Below are positions 1-10,431 of a DNA stretch of 64,000 nt, piece after piece. The notes under the pieces were generated by a model. That model was not told the DNA's origin. It was given only the letters and a program-made list of their open reading frames with translations, and did not search any database. Every line of letters starts with the position of its first letter. The stretch's first letter is position 1. The position numbers and the translations under genes are program-made. Source of the DNA: Pedosphaera sp. (GTDB lineage Bacteria > Verrucomicrobiota > Verrucomicrobiia > Limisphaerales > UBA9464); NCBI GenBank assembly GCA_009695205.1, contig SIBK01000006.1:28994-92993 (forward strand), read 5' to 3'.

Positions 1-65
1 GGACGGACGTCTGGCCGGTGACTACTCAATTGCGGAAATAGGGGCAACCGGCGATCATTCCAACC

Positions 66-1220
66 ATGTCCAGCCTCTCAAAGCCAGACTTCCGAAGATC
101 ATCGCGCGGCACATCCACCGGATTGTCGGTGTCGCTGAAGATTCCCGTTCAGGTCCTGGCGTTGACGGGAGCCTTCCTGGGATTGCTAGGATCCACAGTA
201 GTGCTGCGAGGTGGCGCCGAGCTGAAGCGGGTGTCGACCCACCGAATTGCTGATCCGGCGCCCACTCCGGAGAGTCATGCCTCGACGATTGTGGAGACAG
301 GGGATGGTCTGCTGGCGTCCTGGTTTGGGGGCACGGCGGAAAAAAACCCCGATGTGTGCATTTATACCGCTCGATTGAATGGCAAGACGTGGGAGATTCC
401 GAAGAAAGTGGCCGAAGGCACTGAGGACGGGCCTACGCGGTATCCCTGTTGGAACCCGGTGCTGTTCCGCCCAGCTTCTGGACCCCTTTGCCTGTTCTAC
501 AAGGTGGGGCCAACCCCAGACAGTTGGTGGGGGCGCGTGATGACTTCGTCCGATGATGGCCAGACTTGGTCGCGATCGGCGCGGTTGCCGGAGACGATTC
601 TGGGTCCGGTTCGCAACAAACCGGTGCAGTTGAGCGAGGGCACGATTCTGGCGGGGTCCAGTACGGAGCATGACGGCTGGCGGGTCCATCTAGAAAGGTT
701 GCAGCTGCCGGTTCTCAATCGGGCGGGCGTGCCGAGTGCCCACCCCAACGTTAACACCTGGGATCCCACGGATTGGAAATGGCAGCGTTCTTCCCCGCTC
801 CATACGGTGGAGGAATTTGAAGCGATTCAACCGACGGTGTTGGTGTGGGAACCGGGACGACTGCAGATTCTCTGCCGGACACGCTCTCAAAAGGTAATTT
901 CCCAGTCGTGGAGTCTGGATGGGGGCTGGACATGGTCTGGGATGACGGCGACGCCTCTACCCAATCCCAACAGCGGGATTGACGGATTGGTGATGAAGGA
1001 TGGACGCGGCGTGCTGGTTCACAATAACACAACGCGCGGACGAGGGGTCCTCGGGATTGCGTTGTCGCGGAACGGTCAAGATTGGCACCAAGCCTTGGAG
1101 TTGGAGAATGCCGATGGGGAGTTTTCCTATCCGGCGGTCATTCAGGCGCGAGACGGCCGGTTGCATGTCACCTACACGTGGAGACGTCGCGCGATCCAGC
1201 ATGTGGTGATCGCCCCATGA
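66..1220 (+). CDS. Sialidase / BNR-repeat family protein
   Basis: 384-aa ORF; ESHASTIVETGDGLLASWFGGTAEKNPDVCIYTARL and SSDDGQTWS / SRNGQDW Asp-box-like motifs typical of sialidase-like exo-hydrolases. Confidence 0.85.
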   Translation: MSSLSKPDFRRSSRGTSTGLSVSLKIPVQVLALTGAFLGLLGSTVVLRGGAELKRVSTHRIADPAPTPESHASTIVETGDGLLASWFGGTAEKNPDVCIYTARLNGKTWEIPKKVAEGTEDGPTRYPCWNPVLFRPASGPLCLFYKVGPTPDSWWGRVMTSSDDGQTWSRSARLPETILGPVRNKPVQLSEGTILAGSSTEHDGWRVHLERLQLPVLNRAGVPSAHPNVNTWDPTDWKWQRSSPLHTVEEFEAIQPTVLVWEPGRLQILCRTRSQKVISQSWSLDGGWTWSGMTATPLPNPNSGIDGLVMKDGRGVLVHNNTTRGRGVLGIALSRNGQDWHQALELENADGEFSYPAVIQARDGRLHVTYTWRRRAIQHVVIAP

Positions 1221-1276
1221 GCGTGGACAAATCGAGTTGACCCCCGGGGCGTTGTCGGCAGTTTTATTGGATACGT

Positions 1277-4200
1277 ATGAGGGTCGCCTCTTTCGCACTC
1301 GCAAGTCTGATGGTGATGATAGTAGTAGTCCTTAGGGGCGCCGACCTGGCACACCCCCGGTTTGGATTCCCGGTCTATTCCAATCAGCAGTCCGGGCGGC
1401 AGCTCTCCGGCCAGCATGCCCCGGCGAGCACACCTGCGTTGTCACCGGACGACGCTCAAAGAAAGTTCACCGTGCCGGATGGCTACCAGATGCGGCTTTT
1501 CGCTTCCGAGCCTGAGGTCGTCAACCCGGTGGCGATGTCGTGGGATGACCGCGGGCGCCTGTGGGTGTTGGAGCTTTATGAATATCCGCTGGGCACGAAG
1601 CCCGGTGTCAAAGGCCGGGATCGGATCAAAATTTTGGAAGACATCGATGGGGATGGCCGGGTGGACACTGTTAAAGTGTTTGCGGACGGATTCAGCCTGG
1701 CGACAGGCCTGCTTGTCGGCAATGGCGGGGTCTACGTCGGCGAAGCTCCAAATCTGTGGTTTCTCGAGGATACCAACGGCGATGACATCGCCGACAAGAA
1801 GACAGCGGTGCTGACGGGCTTTGGCCTGGAGGACCGGCATGAGTTGCTGAATGGGTTTACCTGGGGTCCGGACGGCCGGATGTATATGACGCACGGAGTG
1901 TTCACGCGCTCTTCGGTGATGGATCCGGACGAGAAGCTGGCCGACGCGCGTCCGACTGTTCTTACTGCAGGCGTTGCGCGCTTTGAACCCGCCTCACGCC
2001 GGTTCGAAGTGTTTGCCGAGGGCACCAGCAATCCCTGGGGTGTGGATTTCGACGCAAAGGGTAATGCTTTTGTCAGCGCCTGTGTCATTGACCATTTATT
2101 TCACCTGATTCCTGGTGGGATCTACGCCCGGCAAGCGGGTCAGCCTCCGTTTCCGTATGCCTACGAATTGCTCCCCAGCATTGTGGATCACAAGCACCAC
2201 ATGGCTGCCTATGCCGGCGTTTGCGTCTACGAGGGCGACCAATTCCCGGCGGACGTGCGGGGCGCGGTGTTAATGGGGAACATTCATGACAATGCGATCC
2301 ATTGGGATCGATTGACTCCCAACGGCTCCACCTTCAAAGCCTCGTTTGTCCGTGACCTAGTGCGGGCCAACGACGGCTGGTTCATGCCGGTTAGTACTCA
2401 AGTGGGTCCGGACGGGGCAGTATGGATCATGGATTGGTATGACCGCTATCCATGCTACCAAAATGCGAATGCAGATCCCGACGGTGTGGATCGCGAGCGC
2501 GGTCGAATATGGCGCTTGGTGCATGTCGGCGCGAATCCTGGAAAGAATGTGCCGTCGCGTCCGCCCGGATTGAACCTGGGTGCGGGGAGCAGCGAGGATT
2601 TGGTCAAAGCGCTCGCTCACCCGAACGTGTGGCACCGTCGTATGGCTCAGCGAATCTTGAATGGCCGCAAGGATCCCGCCACACGAGATCGGTTGCTGAA
2701 AAGTCTACGGGAAACGCCGTCGACCGATGGTCGCCTAACCGCATTCTGGACTCTGTTCAGCTCGGGACTGGGGACCGAGGCAATCCTCGACGAAGGGTCA
2801 TTGTCTCGCGACGCCGCCATCCGGGCGTGGGCGATGCATCTCACCGGCGACAAGCGGGAGTATAGTGTGGAGGCGATGAAACGCCTTGACCATGCCAGCA
2901 GGGATTCCGACCCGGGCGTGAGGCTTGCAGTTGTGTCCGCGATCCGCTGTTTCTTAAGCGGATCCCTGACCATCGACACCCCGCCACCCGCGACGGCTAA
3001 TTCAGCGATGGTCGGGCAACTCCTGCCTGCGGTCGTTGAGGCGAACCGCGACACGGACGACCCCCTGATTCCGTTTATGATCTGGATGGCCGCCGAGCCC
3101 TTGGTTGCTCCGCGGGCCGGCAACATCCTCCAATGGTTTGCGGAACAGGGAATCAGCAATCAACCGCTTGCCGGGCGCATCCTCAACCGCATTCTGCGCC
3201 GCATCTGCGATGAGCGGAGCAGCCGCCAGCTGGATTTGGCGGTCAAATTCCTCGAGAAACTTCCGGAATCGTCGGCGTCACTGACCCTAGCCGCCTTGGA
3301 TGGACTTCTCGAAGGGCAGCGGGGCAAGGCCGTCGTTCCTGCAGCCCCCACTCAGCCGTTCCTCGACAAACTCCTTGCGAGCACGAACAAAGAGATCGTG
3401 GTCCGAGCTCAGCAATTGGGCACGTTGTGGGGAGACGCCGCGGCGTTGCAGGCGACACTGTCAAGAATAGGCGACGCCAAGGCGGCGGAAGCAGATCGGC
3501 TGGAGGCGATCCGAGTCGTGCGCCAAACCAAGACGGAGGATGTGCGGAACGTTCTCGCGGCAGCGGCAGTTTCGAGTGCTCCGGACAACATTCGCGTTGA
3601 AGCGATCCGGGCGCTGGGTGAAGCGGGCAATGATGCCTCGACGTCCTCGCTACTCGCGGCGTGGTCAGTATTGGGCATTACTCCACGTCGGGCCACGGCG
3701 GAGTTGCTTGCATCCCGTCCGGCATGGACGGCACTGCTGTTGAAGGCGATTGATGGCGGCCGGGTGGGACGCAGCGACGTTCCGACGACCGTGATTCGCA
3801 ACCTGATCAGCAGCAAAAATGATGCGGTGCGTCGTCAGGCCCAAAGGGTGTTTGGCAGGATCCAGGAAACCCCGGAGGATAAACTCAAGCTGATCGCTGA
3901 AAAGCGGAAGATGGTGATCGACGGTCCCGTGGATCTGGCGGCCGGGCGCCAGATCGCGCAGAAAACGTGCCTCGTATGTCACAAGCTGCACGGCGGAAAC
4001 GCCGAGGTGGGACCCGACCTCACAGGGGTAGGACGCAGTTCCCTGGATGCCTTGTTACATAATGTGATTCACCCCAACGAAATCATCGGGCAAGGCTACG
4101 AAAACGTGGTTCTCGAACTGCGGGATGGGCGCACACTTACCGGGCGGATGATCGAGAGTAACGACGTGCGGATCCGATTGCTCCTGGCGGGGCCTCAGGA

Positions 4201-4846
4201 GGAAGTTATCGCCCGCAGCGATGTGAAATCCGTGGTGGTGAGCGACAATTCAGCGATGCCTGAGGGGCTCGAACAAATCCCGGACGAGGATTTCCGAAAT
4301 CTTATCTGGTACATCCTTGCTCCGCCCGAAGACGGCAAGCCGTTGACACCGGAGCGGCGGAAGGAGTTCATTGGATCTCTGGATTCGGCGACGGTTTCCG
4401 CACCGGCCGACGGAGAATCCATTGCGCTGTGGAACCCGCCGTGGAGGGTGGATTGCCCGGTTATGGAGGGAGTGCCCGCCAAGCTCCCCGAGATGAAGGG
4501 TTGGCGAAACGTTTTGGTGACCCATCCGTTTGATCGAAGCCGGCCGGCCACTCTCGAACGCGATGTGGACGTCGCACCGGCGGGCCGCACTCATTTCCGC
4601 TGTGCCGTTGCAGCCCATCCCCATGGAGGATGGGAATTTAGGATCCTGGCGGATGGAAAAGTCCTACAAACACACACCGTGGAGGGCTCGACGGACAAAT
4701 GGCAGGCCATCTCAGTGGATCTATCAAAGCTGGCAGGCCGGAAGGTCCGCCTGCGTCTGGAAAACGGGCCGGGAAACGCTGGGGACAGTTTTGGGTATTG
4801 GGCGGGTCTCGAAATTCATTCCGGAGACGCGGTCATCCCCCGCTGA
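1277..4846 (+). CDS. PVC-type heme-binding CxxCH protein (membrane-bound dehydrogenase-like beta-propeller + HEAT-like region + cytochrome c)
   Basis: 1189-aa ORF; FTVPDGYQMRLFASEPEVVNPVAMSWDDRGRLWVLELYEYP N-terminal signature; C-terminal CLVCHKLHG (CxxCH) with GPDLTGVGRS. Confidence 0.9.
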   Translation: MRVASFALASLMVMIVVVLRGADLAHPRFGFPVYSNQQSGRQLSGQHAPASTPALSPDDAQRKFTVPDGYQMRLFASEPEVVNPVAMSWDDRGRLWVLELYEYPLGTKPGVKGRDRIKILEDIDGDGRVDTVKVFADGFSLATGLLVGNGGVYVGEAPNLWFLEDTNGDDIADKKTAVLTGFGLEDRHELLNGFTWGPDGRMYMTHGVFTRSSVMDPDEKLADARPTVLTAGVARFEPASRRFEVFAEGTSNPWGVDFDAKGNAFVSACVIDHLFHLIPGGIYARQAGQPPFPYAYELLPSIVDHKHHMAAYAGVCVYEGDQFPADVRGAVLMGNIHDNAIHWDRLTPNGSTFKASFVRDLVRANDGWFMPVSTQVGPDGAVWIMDWYDRYPCYQNANADPDGVDRERGRIWRLVHVGANPGKNVPSRPPGLNLGAGSSEDLVKALAHPNVWHRRMAQRILNGRKDPATRDRLLKSLRETPSTDGRLTAFWTLFSSGLGTEAILDEGSLSRDAAIRAWAMHLTGDKREYSVEAMKRLDHASRDSDPGVRLAVVSAIRCFLSGSLTIDTPPPATANSAMVGQLLPAVVEANRDTDDPLIPFMIWMAAEPLVAPRAGNILQWFAEQGISNQPLAGRILNRILRRICDERSSRQLDLAVKFLEKLPESSASLTLAALDGLLEGQRGKAVVPAAPTQPFLDKLLASTNKEIVVRAQQLGTLWGDAAALQATLSRIGDAKAAEADRLEAIRVVRQTKTEDVRNVLAAAAVSSAPDNIRVEAIRALGEAGNDASTSSLLAAWSVLGITPRRATAELLASRPAWTALLLKAIDGGRVGRSDVPTTVIRNLISSKNDAVRRQAQRVFGRIQETPEDKLKLIAEKRKMVIDGPVDLAAGRQIAQKTCLVCHKLHGGNAEVGPDLTGVGRSSLDALLHNVIHPNEIIGQGYENVVLELRDGRTLTGRMIESNDVRIRLLLAGPQEEVIARSDVKSVVVSDNSAMPEGLEQIPDEDFRNLIWYILAPPEDGKPLTPERRKEFIGSLDSATVSAPADGESIALWNPPWRVDCPVMEGVPAKLPEMKGWRNVLVTHPFDRSRPATLERDVDVAPAGRTHFRCAVAAHPHGGWEFRILADGKVLQTHTVEGSTDKWQAISVDLSKLAGRKVRLRLENGPGNAGDSFGYWAGLEIHSGDAVIPR

Positions 4847-4892
4847 TGCGAGCTGTTAGGGGTTGGGCAACAAAATGTGGTGAGGGTTATTC

Positions 4893-6668
4893 ATGGCACG
4901 AGAACTGGAAAAAAGGCACGGGAAAACGGTCCACAAGCTTCCGACGGGTGCCTACGAGGATCCGGGGTTCGATGACAAATCTCGGTGGGTCATCCTTGGG
5001 GCCGCGGCGGCTACGATTCTGGCCGTAGTGGCGCTGGTGTACGCCAAGCCGATCTACGTGCATCTCCGCACAGCGCGTGGCTTGCGCTTTGCCCAAGAGT
5101 CGGAGGCATTCCTCGCCCGAGGAGAAATGCACCAGAGCGGCAACCGCATCCAGGCCTCGCTGAAGCTGGCAAGCTTAGAACCGGCCGTCTGGCGTGCGGC
5201 CGCTCATTTTTGTGCCACCAATTACATGAGGGGAGGGTTGAATTACTACACCATGCTGCTGCGTAGCTCGGCAGCAACTCGTGACGACCGCCTTGGGTAT
5301 GCTCACCTCGCTCTCGACCTCAACCTTACGGATCTTCCGGGGCCAGTTCTCGACGAGTTGATCCGGGTCGATCCGCTCGATTCGGATGCCCTGCGACTTC
5401 GCGTGAGTCAACTTAATTTGACCGGCCGGGCGACCGACGCCATTTCTACAGCCCGGGTATGGCTCGGCAGCAAACCGGACAGCCCGGATGCCCAATGCGC
5501 CCTGGGCGTCCTATTGCTGTATGAGAAGGATGCGACGAATCGCAGCGAGGGACGCCGGATGCTGTGGACTCAGGCTATGGGCGACGGACCCATGCACTTT
5601 CGCGCGGCAGAACTTCTGGGTCCAAACCAAGAATTAACCCGCGATGAAAATGAAGGATTGATCCGCTCGCTGCTGGGCCGCCCCAAACCTTCCTACGCCG
5701 AACGGTTGGCTGCGGCTTCGATCCGCATCAAGATTGATCCTCAGCATCGGGCATCAGAGATCCAAGAGATGATGCCAAAATCGAGCGAAGCCGTTCCGAA
5801 CGACGAACTGGCAGCGCTCGTGAACTGGATGGTCGATCAGGGGGAAGCGGTCCGGGCGCTCGAATTATTGCCGGCAGAGCGGGCGCGGGATCACCCTGAA
5901 CTGCTCGCGGCCCGGCTGCGCGCACAAGGATCGGCGGGGCTTTGGGGCGATGTCTCCACGATGTTGGAGCGGGATGAAAAGGCTAAAGTGCTCGAGCCCT
6001 ACCTGTTCCACCTTTATAGCGTCGCCGTGGAAATCGCGAAAGGTAACACCGAGGAAAACGCGGGCCGGGATGTGATCCTCGGTCATTTCCAAAACGCGCT
6101 CGCCGCCTGCGGGAATCGCGTCGCCCCCATTCAATTTGTGGCGCAGTATGCCGAACACCTCGGCCAGTATCGCGCCGCTATCTCTTCCTATTCCCGGCTG
6201 ATGGACTATCCGCCACTCTTGATCTCCAGCGGCAAGGCCATCCTCCGTTTGGTTGAACCGCTGGATGATATCAATATACAGCGTCAGACTCTTCGCCGGC
6301 TGGTGAGTTTCGTCCCCACCGAATCGTTGTTCCAGTTGCAGAATGCCTACCTGGCGTGTCTGTCCAATAACGAAGTGGCCAAGGCCAAAGCCTACCTCGA
6401 AAAGTATCTTACGACGAATCCAAGGGACGGCTTTGCCCGTGCCACCATAGCCCTGGCGTTACTCCGCTTGGGACAGTCGGCGGCTGCGCTTGAGATGATC
6501 GAAAATTCGGGCCTCAATTGGGCAGCAGTCCAGCCCCGTTGGACGGCCATTCACGCTGCCATTCTTGGAGCAACCGAAGATCGATCTGGCGCTCGAATGC
6601 TGGCCCGCAAGCTGGAAAATGCCCCATTGCGGGGCGAGGAGCGGCGCCTGATCGAACCCTGGCTTTGA
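4893..6668 (+). CDS. TPR-containing membrane protein
   Basis: 591-aa ORF; single N-terminal TM segment (WVILGAAAATILAVVALVYA) followed by TPR-like helices. Confidence 0.7.
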   Translation: MARELEKRHGKTVHKLPTGAYEDPGFDDKSRWVILGAAAATILAVVALVYAKPIYVHLRTARGLRFAQESEAFLARGEMHQSGNRIQASLKLASLEPAVWRAAAHFCATNYMRGGLNYYTMLLRSSAATRDDRLGYAHLALDLNLTDLPGPVLDELIRVDPLDSDALRLRVSQLNLTGRATDAISTARVWLGSKPDSPDAQCALGVLLLYEKDATNRSEGRRMLWTQAMGDGPMHFRAAELLGPNQELTRDENEGLIRSLLGRPKPSYAERLAAASIRIKIDPQHRASEIQEMMPKSSEAVPNDELAALVNWMVDQGEAVRALELLPAERARDHPELLAARLRAQGSAGLWGDVSTMLERDEKAKVLEPYLFHLYSVAVEIAKGNTEENAGRDVILGHFQNALAACGNRVAPIQFVAQYAEHLGQYRAAISSYSRLMDYPPLLISSGKAILRLVEPLDDINIQRQTLRRLVSFVPTESLFQLQNAYLACLSNNEVAKAKAYLEKYLTTNPRDGFARATIALALLRLGQSAAALEMIENSGLNWAAVQPRWTAIHAAILGATEDRSGARMLARKLENAPLRGEERRLIEPWL

Positions 6669-6779
6669 TTCCTACCTCGGTTGACGACATCGCCCGAGGT
6701 GCCCGCAACCAAGCTCCCCTGCCCCCCCGCCCTTGCGGGCGCCAAAACCCGGCTTGGCACAGTCCGATAATCGTCTAAG

Positions 6780-9548
6780 TTGGCTCTCTATCTTTTTGAC
6801 GAATTTCCAACTTTGAACACCAAAGGTTCTCTCTCCAACGGTTCGGCAGTAGCGTTGTCTTCCCGCCCGAAAACGGCGGCCCGCTCGGGCTCAGCCCTCA
6901 CTCGGTTCAGCGATTCGCTCGCCGATCTCGCCGAACTGGTGCTGGCTGGCAAATCGCCGGAACAGGCCAATCTCATCATCAGCGAGTTCATCAAGGACCT
7001 GCGCGCGAAGGGGCACTCGATTCCCACGGTCACCTCGACGCCTTATTTGAACACGATTCCGACCGATCAGGAACCGGAGTACCCGGGCGACCTCGTACTC
7101 GAACGGCAGATCAAATCCTACGTCCGCTGGAACGCCATGGCGATGGTGGTGAAAGCCAACTCCGGCAACCTGGGTGTCGGCGGCCACATCTCCACCTACG
7201 CCTCGCTGGCCACTCTTTATGAAGTAGGATACAACCACTTCTTCCGCGGTGGCGATGACGGCCGGACTGCCGATCTAATCTATTTCCAGGGCCACGCCTC
7301 ACCCGGCAATTACGCCCGTGCCTACGTTGAGGGCCGCTTCACGGAGCAACACCTCCACAACTTCCGCCAGGAACTCCAGCCGGACCCGGGCCTCTCCAGT
7401 TATCCGCATCCATACCTGATGCCGGATTTTTGGCAGTTCCCGACCGTGTCCATGGGCCTTGGCCCGATTCACTCCATCTATCAGGCCCGGTTCACCCGAT
7501 ATCTTCAAAACCGAGGGCTTATACCGCCGCAGACGGAGCACGACCCGAAAATCTGGAGTTTTATTGGCGATGGCGAATCGGATGAACCGGAAACGCTGGG
7601 GGCCATCGGTCTCGCCACCCGCGAGGGACTCGACAACCTGGTCTGGGTCGTCAATTGCAATCTACAGCGCCTCGATGGACCGGTCCGGGGCAACGGGAAA
7701 ATCATCCAGGATCTCGAAGGCCAATTTCGCGGCGCAGGCTGGAATGTAATCAAGGTGATCTGGGGCGGAAACTGGGACACGCTGCTCGCCCAGGATAGCA
7801 CCGGACTGCTCGCCCGCCGCATGGAGGAGGTGGTCGACGGTGAATATCAGAAATATGTCGTCGAGCCCGGCAGTTATATCCGTCGGAATTTCTTCGGCAA
7901 ACACCCCGAGCTGCTTTCGTTGGTGAAAAAATACTCTGACGACCAGCTGAAGAAGCTCATGCGCGGCGGACATGATCCCCGCAAGGTGTATGCTGCCTAC
8001 AAGCTGGCCACCACACCCAATGGGCTGCCCACGGTAATCCTTGCAAAAACGGTCAAGGGTTACGGCCTCGGGGAAGCGGGTGAAGGCCGCAATCCAACCC
8101 ACGGCCAGAAGAAACTCAATGAACGCGAGCTTCGGGAATTCCGCGCCCGGTTCAATATCCCGGTGTCCGATGAGGTCATCGCCGACATGCCGTTCTTCCG
8201 GCCACCATCGGATGGCCCGGAAGGCCGCTACCTGAAGGCCCGCCGCCAAGCCCTCCACGGGGATGTTCCCAAACGAATGCCTCGGGCGCCAAGACTGACC
8301 GCTCCCAGCCCTTCCGAGTTTCCGTCGCTTCTCTCCGGCGCCGTTCTCAAAAACGCATCCACCACCAAGGCGTACACCGTGTTCCTCAGCGCCCTCCTGC
8401 GTCACCCAGGCGTCGGCAAATACATCGTACCCATCGTACCCGATGAAGCCCGCACCTTTGGCATGGAGGGATTGTTTACCCAGGTGGGTATCTATTCATC
8501 CAAGGGACAACTCTATAACCCGGTCGATTCGGCCAGTTCCATGCCCTACAAGGAATCCAAGACGGGCCAGTTGCTCGAAGAAGGCATCAACGAGGCCGGT
8601 GCCATGGGCAGCTTTGTTGCCGCGGGAACCGCCTACTTCAACCATGGCGTTCCCACCATTCCATTCTATATTTATTACTCGATGTTCGGATTCCAGCGGG
8701 TCGGTGACCAGATCTGGCTCGCCGCCGACAGCCGATGCCGTGGTTTCCTCTTTGGAGCCACCTCGGGCCGCACAACCCTGAACGGTGAAGGACTCCAGCA
8801 TCAGGATGCCCAAAGCCATCTGATTGCCACGGCGGTTCCCACTCTGTACAGCTACGAACCGGCCTTCGGTTATGAACTTGTCGTCATTGTCTGCGATGGA
8901 ATCAAGCGGATGTATGAAGAGGGTGAGGATATCTTTTACTATATTTCGCTGCATAATGAGGATTTCAAGCACATGGCAATGCCCGAGGGAGATCATGTGG
9001 TTCCCGGCATTCTCAATGGAATGTACAAGATCAAGGCAGGCCGCGCCGATCTGAAATACAAAGTCCAACTGTTGAGCTCGGGCTCCATCCTCCATCAGGC
9101 CCTGAAAGCGCAGGAGATACTCGAAAAGTATGGAGTCAGCGCCGATGTTTGGAGCGTGACCAGTTTCAAAAGGCTTCGCACCGAAGCGCTCGCTGCGCAA
9201 CGCTGGAACATGTTGCACCCCACCGAAAAGCTGAGGGTCAGTTTCCTCGAGACAACGGTCGCCGCCGAGCTCGGCAGTTGGGTGGCGGTCACCGATAACT
9301 TGAAACTGGTGGCGGATCAAATCGCTCCCTGGCTTCCTGGAGGCCTGACAACGCTGGGGTGCGATGGTTTCGGCCGAAGTGAAGCCCGTCCAGCCCTCCG
9401 ACGGTTTTTTGAAATTGACGCCGAATGCACGGCGGTCGGTGCCTTATATTCGCTTGTCCGCAGGGGGGAACTCCCCGCGACGACGCTTGAAGCGGCGATT
9501 CGCGAACTCCGTGTCGATCCCGAGAAGGCATTTGGTACGTGTGTCTGA
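6780..9548 (+). CDS. aceE: Pyruvate dehydrogenase (acetyl-transferring), homodimeric E1 component
   Basis: 922-aa ORF with TTG start; GHISTYASLATLYEVGYNHFFRG, TPP-binding GDGESDEPETLGAI and FNIPVSDE motifs characteristic of AceE. Confidence 0.95.
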   Translation: MALYLFDEFPTLNTKGSLSNGSAVALSSRPKTAARSGSALTRFSDSLADLAELVLAGKSPEQANLIISEFIKDLRAKGHSIPTVTSTPYLNTIPTDQEPEYPGDLVLERQIKSYVRWNAMAMVVKANSGNLGVGGHISTYASLATLYEVGYNHFFRGGDDGRTADLIYFQGHASPGNYARAYVEGRFTEQHLHNFRQELQPDPGLSSYPHPYLMPDFWQFPTVSMGLGPIHSIYQARFTRYLQNRGLIPPQTEHDPKIWSFIGDGESDEPETLGAIGLATREGLDNLVWVVNCNLQRLDGPVRGNGKIIQDLEGQFRGAGWNVIKVIWGGNWDTLLAQDSTGLLARRMEEVVDGEYQKYVVEPGSYIRRNFFGKHPELLSLVKKYSDDQLKKLMRGGHDPRKVYAAYKLATTPNGLPTVILAKTVKGYGLGEAGEGRNPTHGQKKLNERELREFRARFNIPVSDEVIADMPFFRPPSDGPEGRYLKARRQALHGDVPKRMPRAPRLTAPSPSEFPSLLSGAVLKNASTTKAYTVFLSALLRHPGVGKYIVPIVPDEARTFGMEGLFTQVGIYSSKGQLYNPVDSASSMPYKESKTGQLLEEGINEAGAMGSFVAAGTAYFNHGVPTIPFYIYYSMFGFQRVGDQIWLAADSRCRGFLFGATSGRTTLNGEGLQHQDAQSHLIATAVPTLYSYEPAFGYELVVIVCDGIKRMYEEGEDIFYYISLHNEDFKHMAMPEGDHVVPGILNGMYKIKAGRADLKYKVQLLSSGSILHQALKAQEILEKYGVSADVWSVTSFKRLRTEALAAQRWNMLHPTEKLRVSFLETTVAAELGSWVAVTDNLKLVADQIAPWLPGGLTTLGCDGFGRSEARPALRRFFEIDAECTAVGALYSLVRRGELPATTLEAAIRELRVDPEKAFGTCV

Positions 9549-9585
9549 TCTTGCCAAGTGAGCCTTCTCAACGACGTTCCAGCCT

Positions 9586-10431
9586 ATGGAACTATCGATG
9601 GAATCCGTCGATGCGGACGCTAATTCTGCCGCCGCCCCCATAGCGGCCCGGTCGGAACGGCAGGCGATGGATTGGAGTCTGGTATTGGTGAGCCAGGGAA
9701 TTGAGGTTGCGATTGCGCAACCGAATCCAATCCTCTGGCAGCTACTGGTTGCCCCAGCGGACCATGCGCGCGCCCTGAATGTTATCCGGCGGTTTCGTCT
9801 TGAGAACCGACGCTGGGCTTGGCGCCACATTTTGCCGTCGGGTGGTATTGCGCCGCATCCGGCCGCACTCATCTGGGTGTGTGGGCTCGCGGCGATCCAT
9901 GCCGGGCTGCCTCCCTCTCTTGTGCAACGAGGTCTGTTTAGTACGCACTGGGTTCGAGCGGGCGAATGGTGGCGTGCGTTTACCGCGGTCGGTCTTCACG
10001 CAGATCTGGGCCATCTCGCCGCCAATTCGGCCATTGGCGTGATCGTTCTGGGTCTGGCGATGACTCGGTTTGAGGCTCTTAGGGCTTTCACACTCACCTG
10101 GCTTGCGGCCGCTCTCGCTAATTTCTCCGCCCTAGCTTGGCGGAACCACGAGTATACGGGGCTGGGTGCCTCGGGGATGGTGATGGCTTCTATCGGTCTA
10201 TTGACGTCTGAGGCCGTCACGCAATGGCGATTCGGCCGGTTTGCCACCCGCTCGATCCTGAGTGCATTCGGCGCGGGGACCTGCCTGTTCGTCTTATTGG
10301 GCACCAGTGGACCCGGGGATATACTGGTCCATACCGCCGGATTCCTCTGGGGACTCGTGCTCGGAAGCGTCACCGCCTGGATGGGAAGCCGGCGGGATAA
10401 TGACATACGAGTATCACGACTCCGGTACTAA
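9586..10431 (+). CDS. Rhomboid family intramembrane serine protease
   Basis: Multiple TM segments, catalytic GASG (GLGASGMVMASIG), late-TM His (HTAGFLWG), and HADLGHLAANS early motif. Confidence 0.85.
   Translation: MELSMESVDADANSAAAPIAARSERQAMDWSLVLVSQGIEVAIAQPNPILWQLLVAPADHARALNVIRRFRLENRRWAWRHILPSGGIAPHPAALIWVCGLAAIHAGLPPSLVQRGLFSTHWVRAGEWWRAFTAVGLHADLGHLAANSAIGVIVLGLAMTRFEALRAFTLTWLAAALANFSALAWRNHEYTGLGASGMVMASIGLLTSEAVTQWRFGRFATRSILSAFGAGTCLFVLLGTSGPGDILVHTAGFLWGLVLGSVTAWMGSRRDNDIRVSRLRY

Noticed and set aside
7662-8405. 247-aa minus ORF (and 8496-9320 minus)
   Set aside because: Antisense to aceE, which has strong family motifs.
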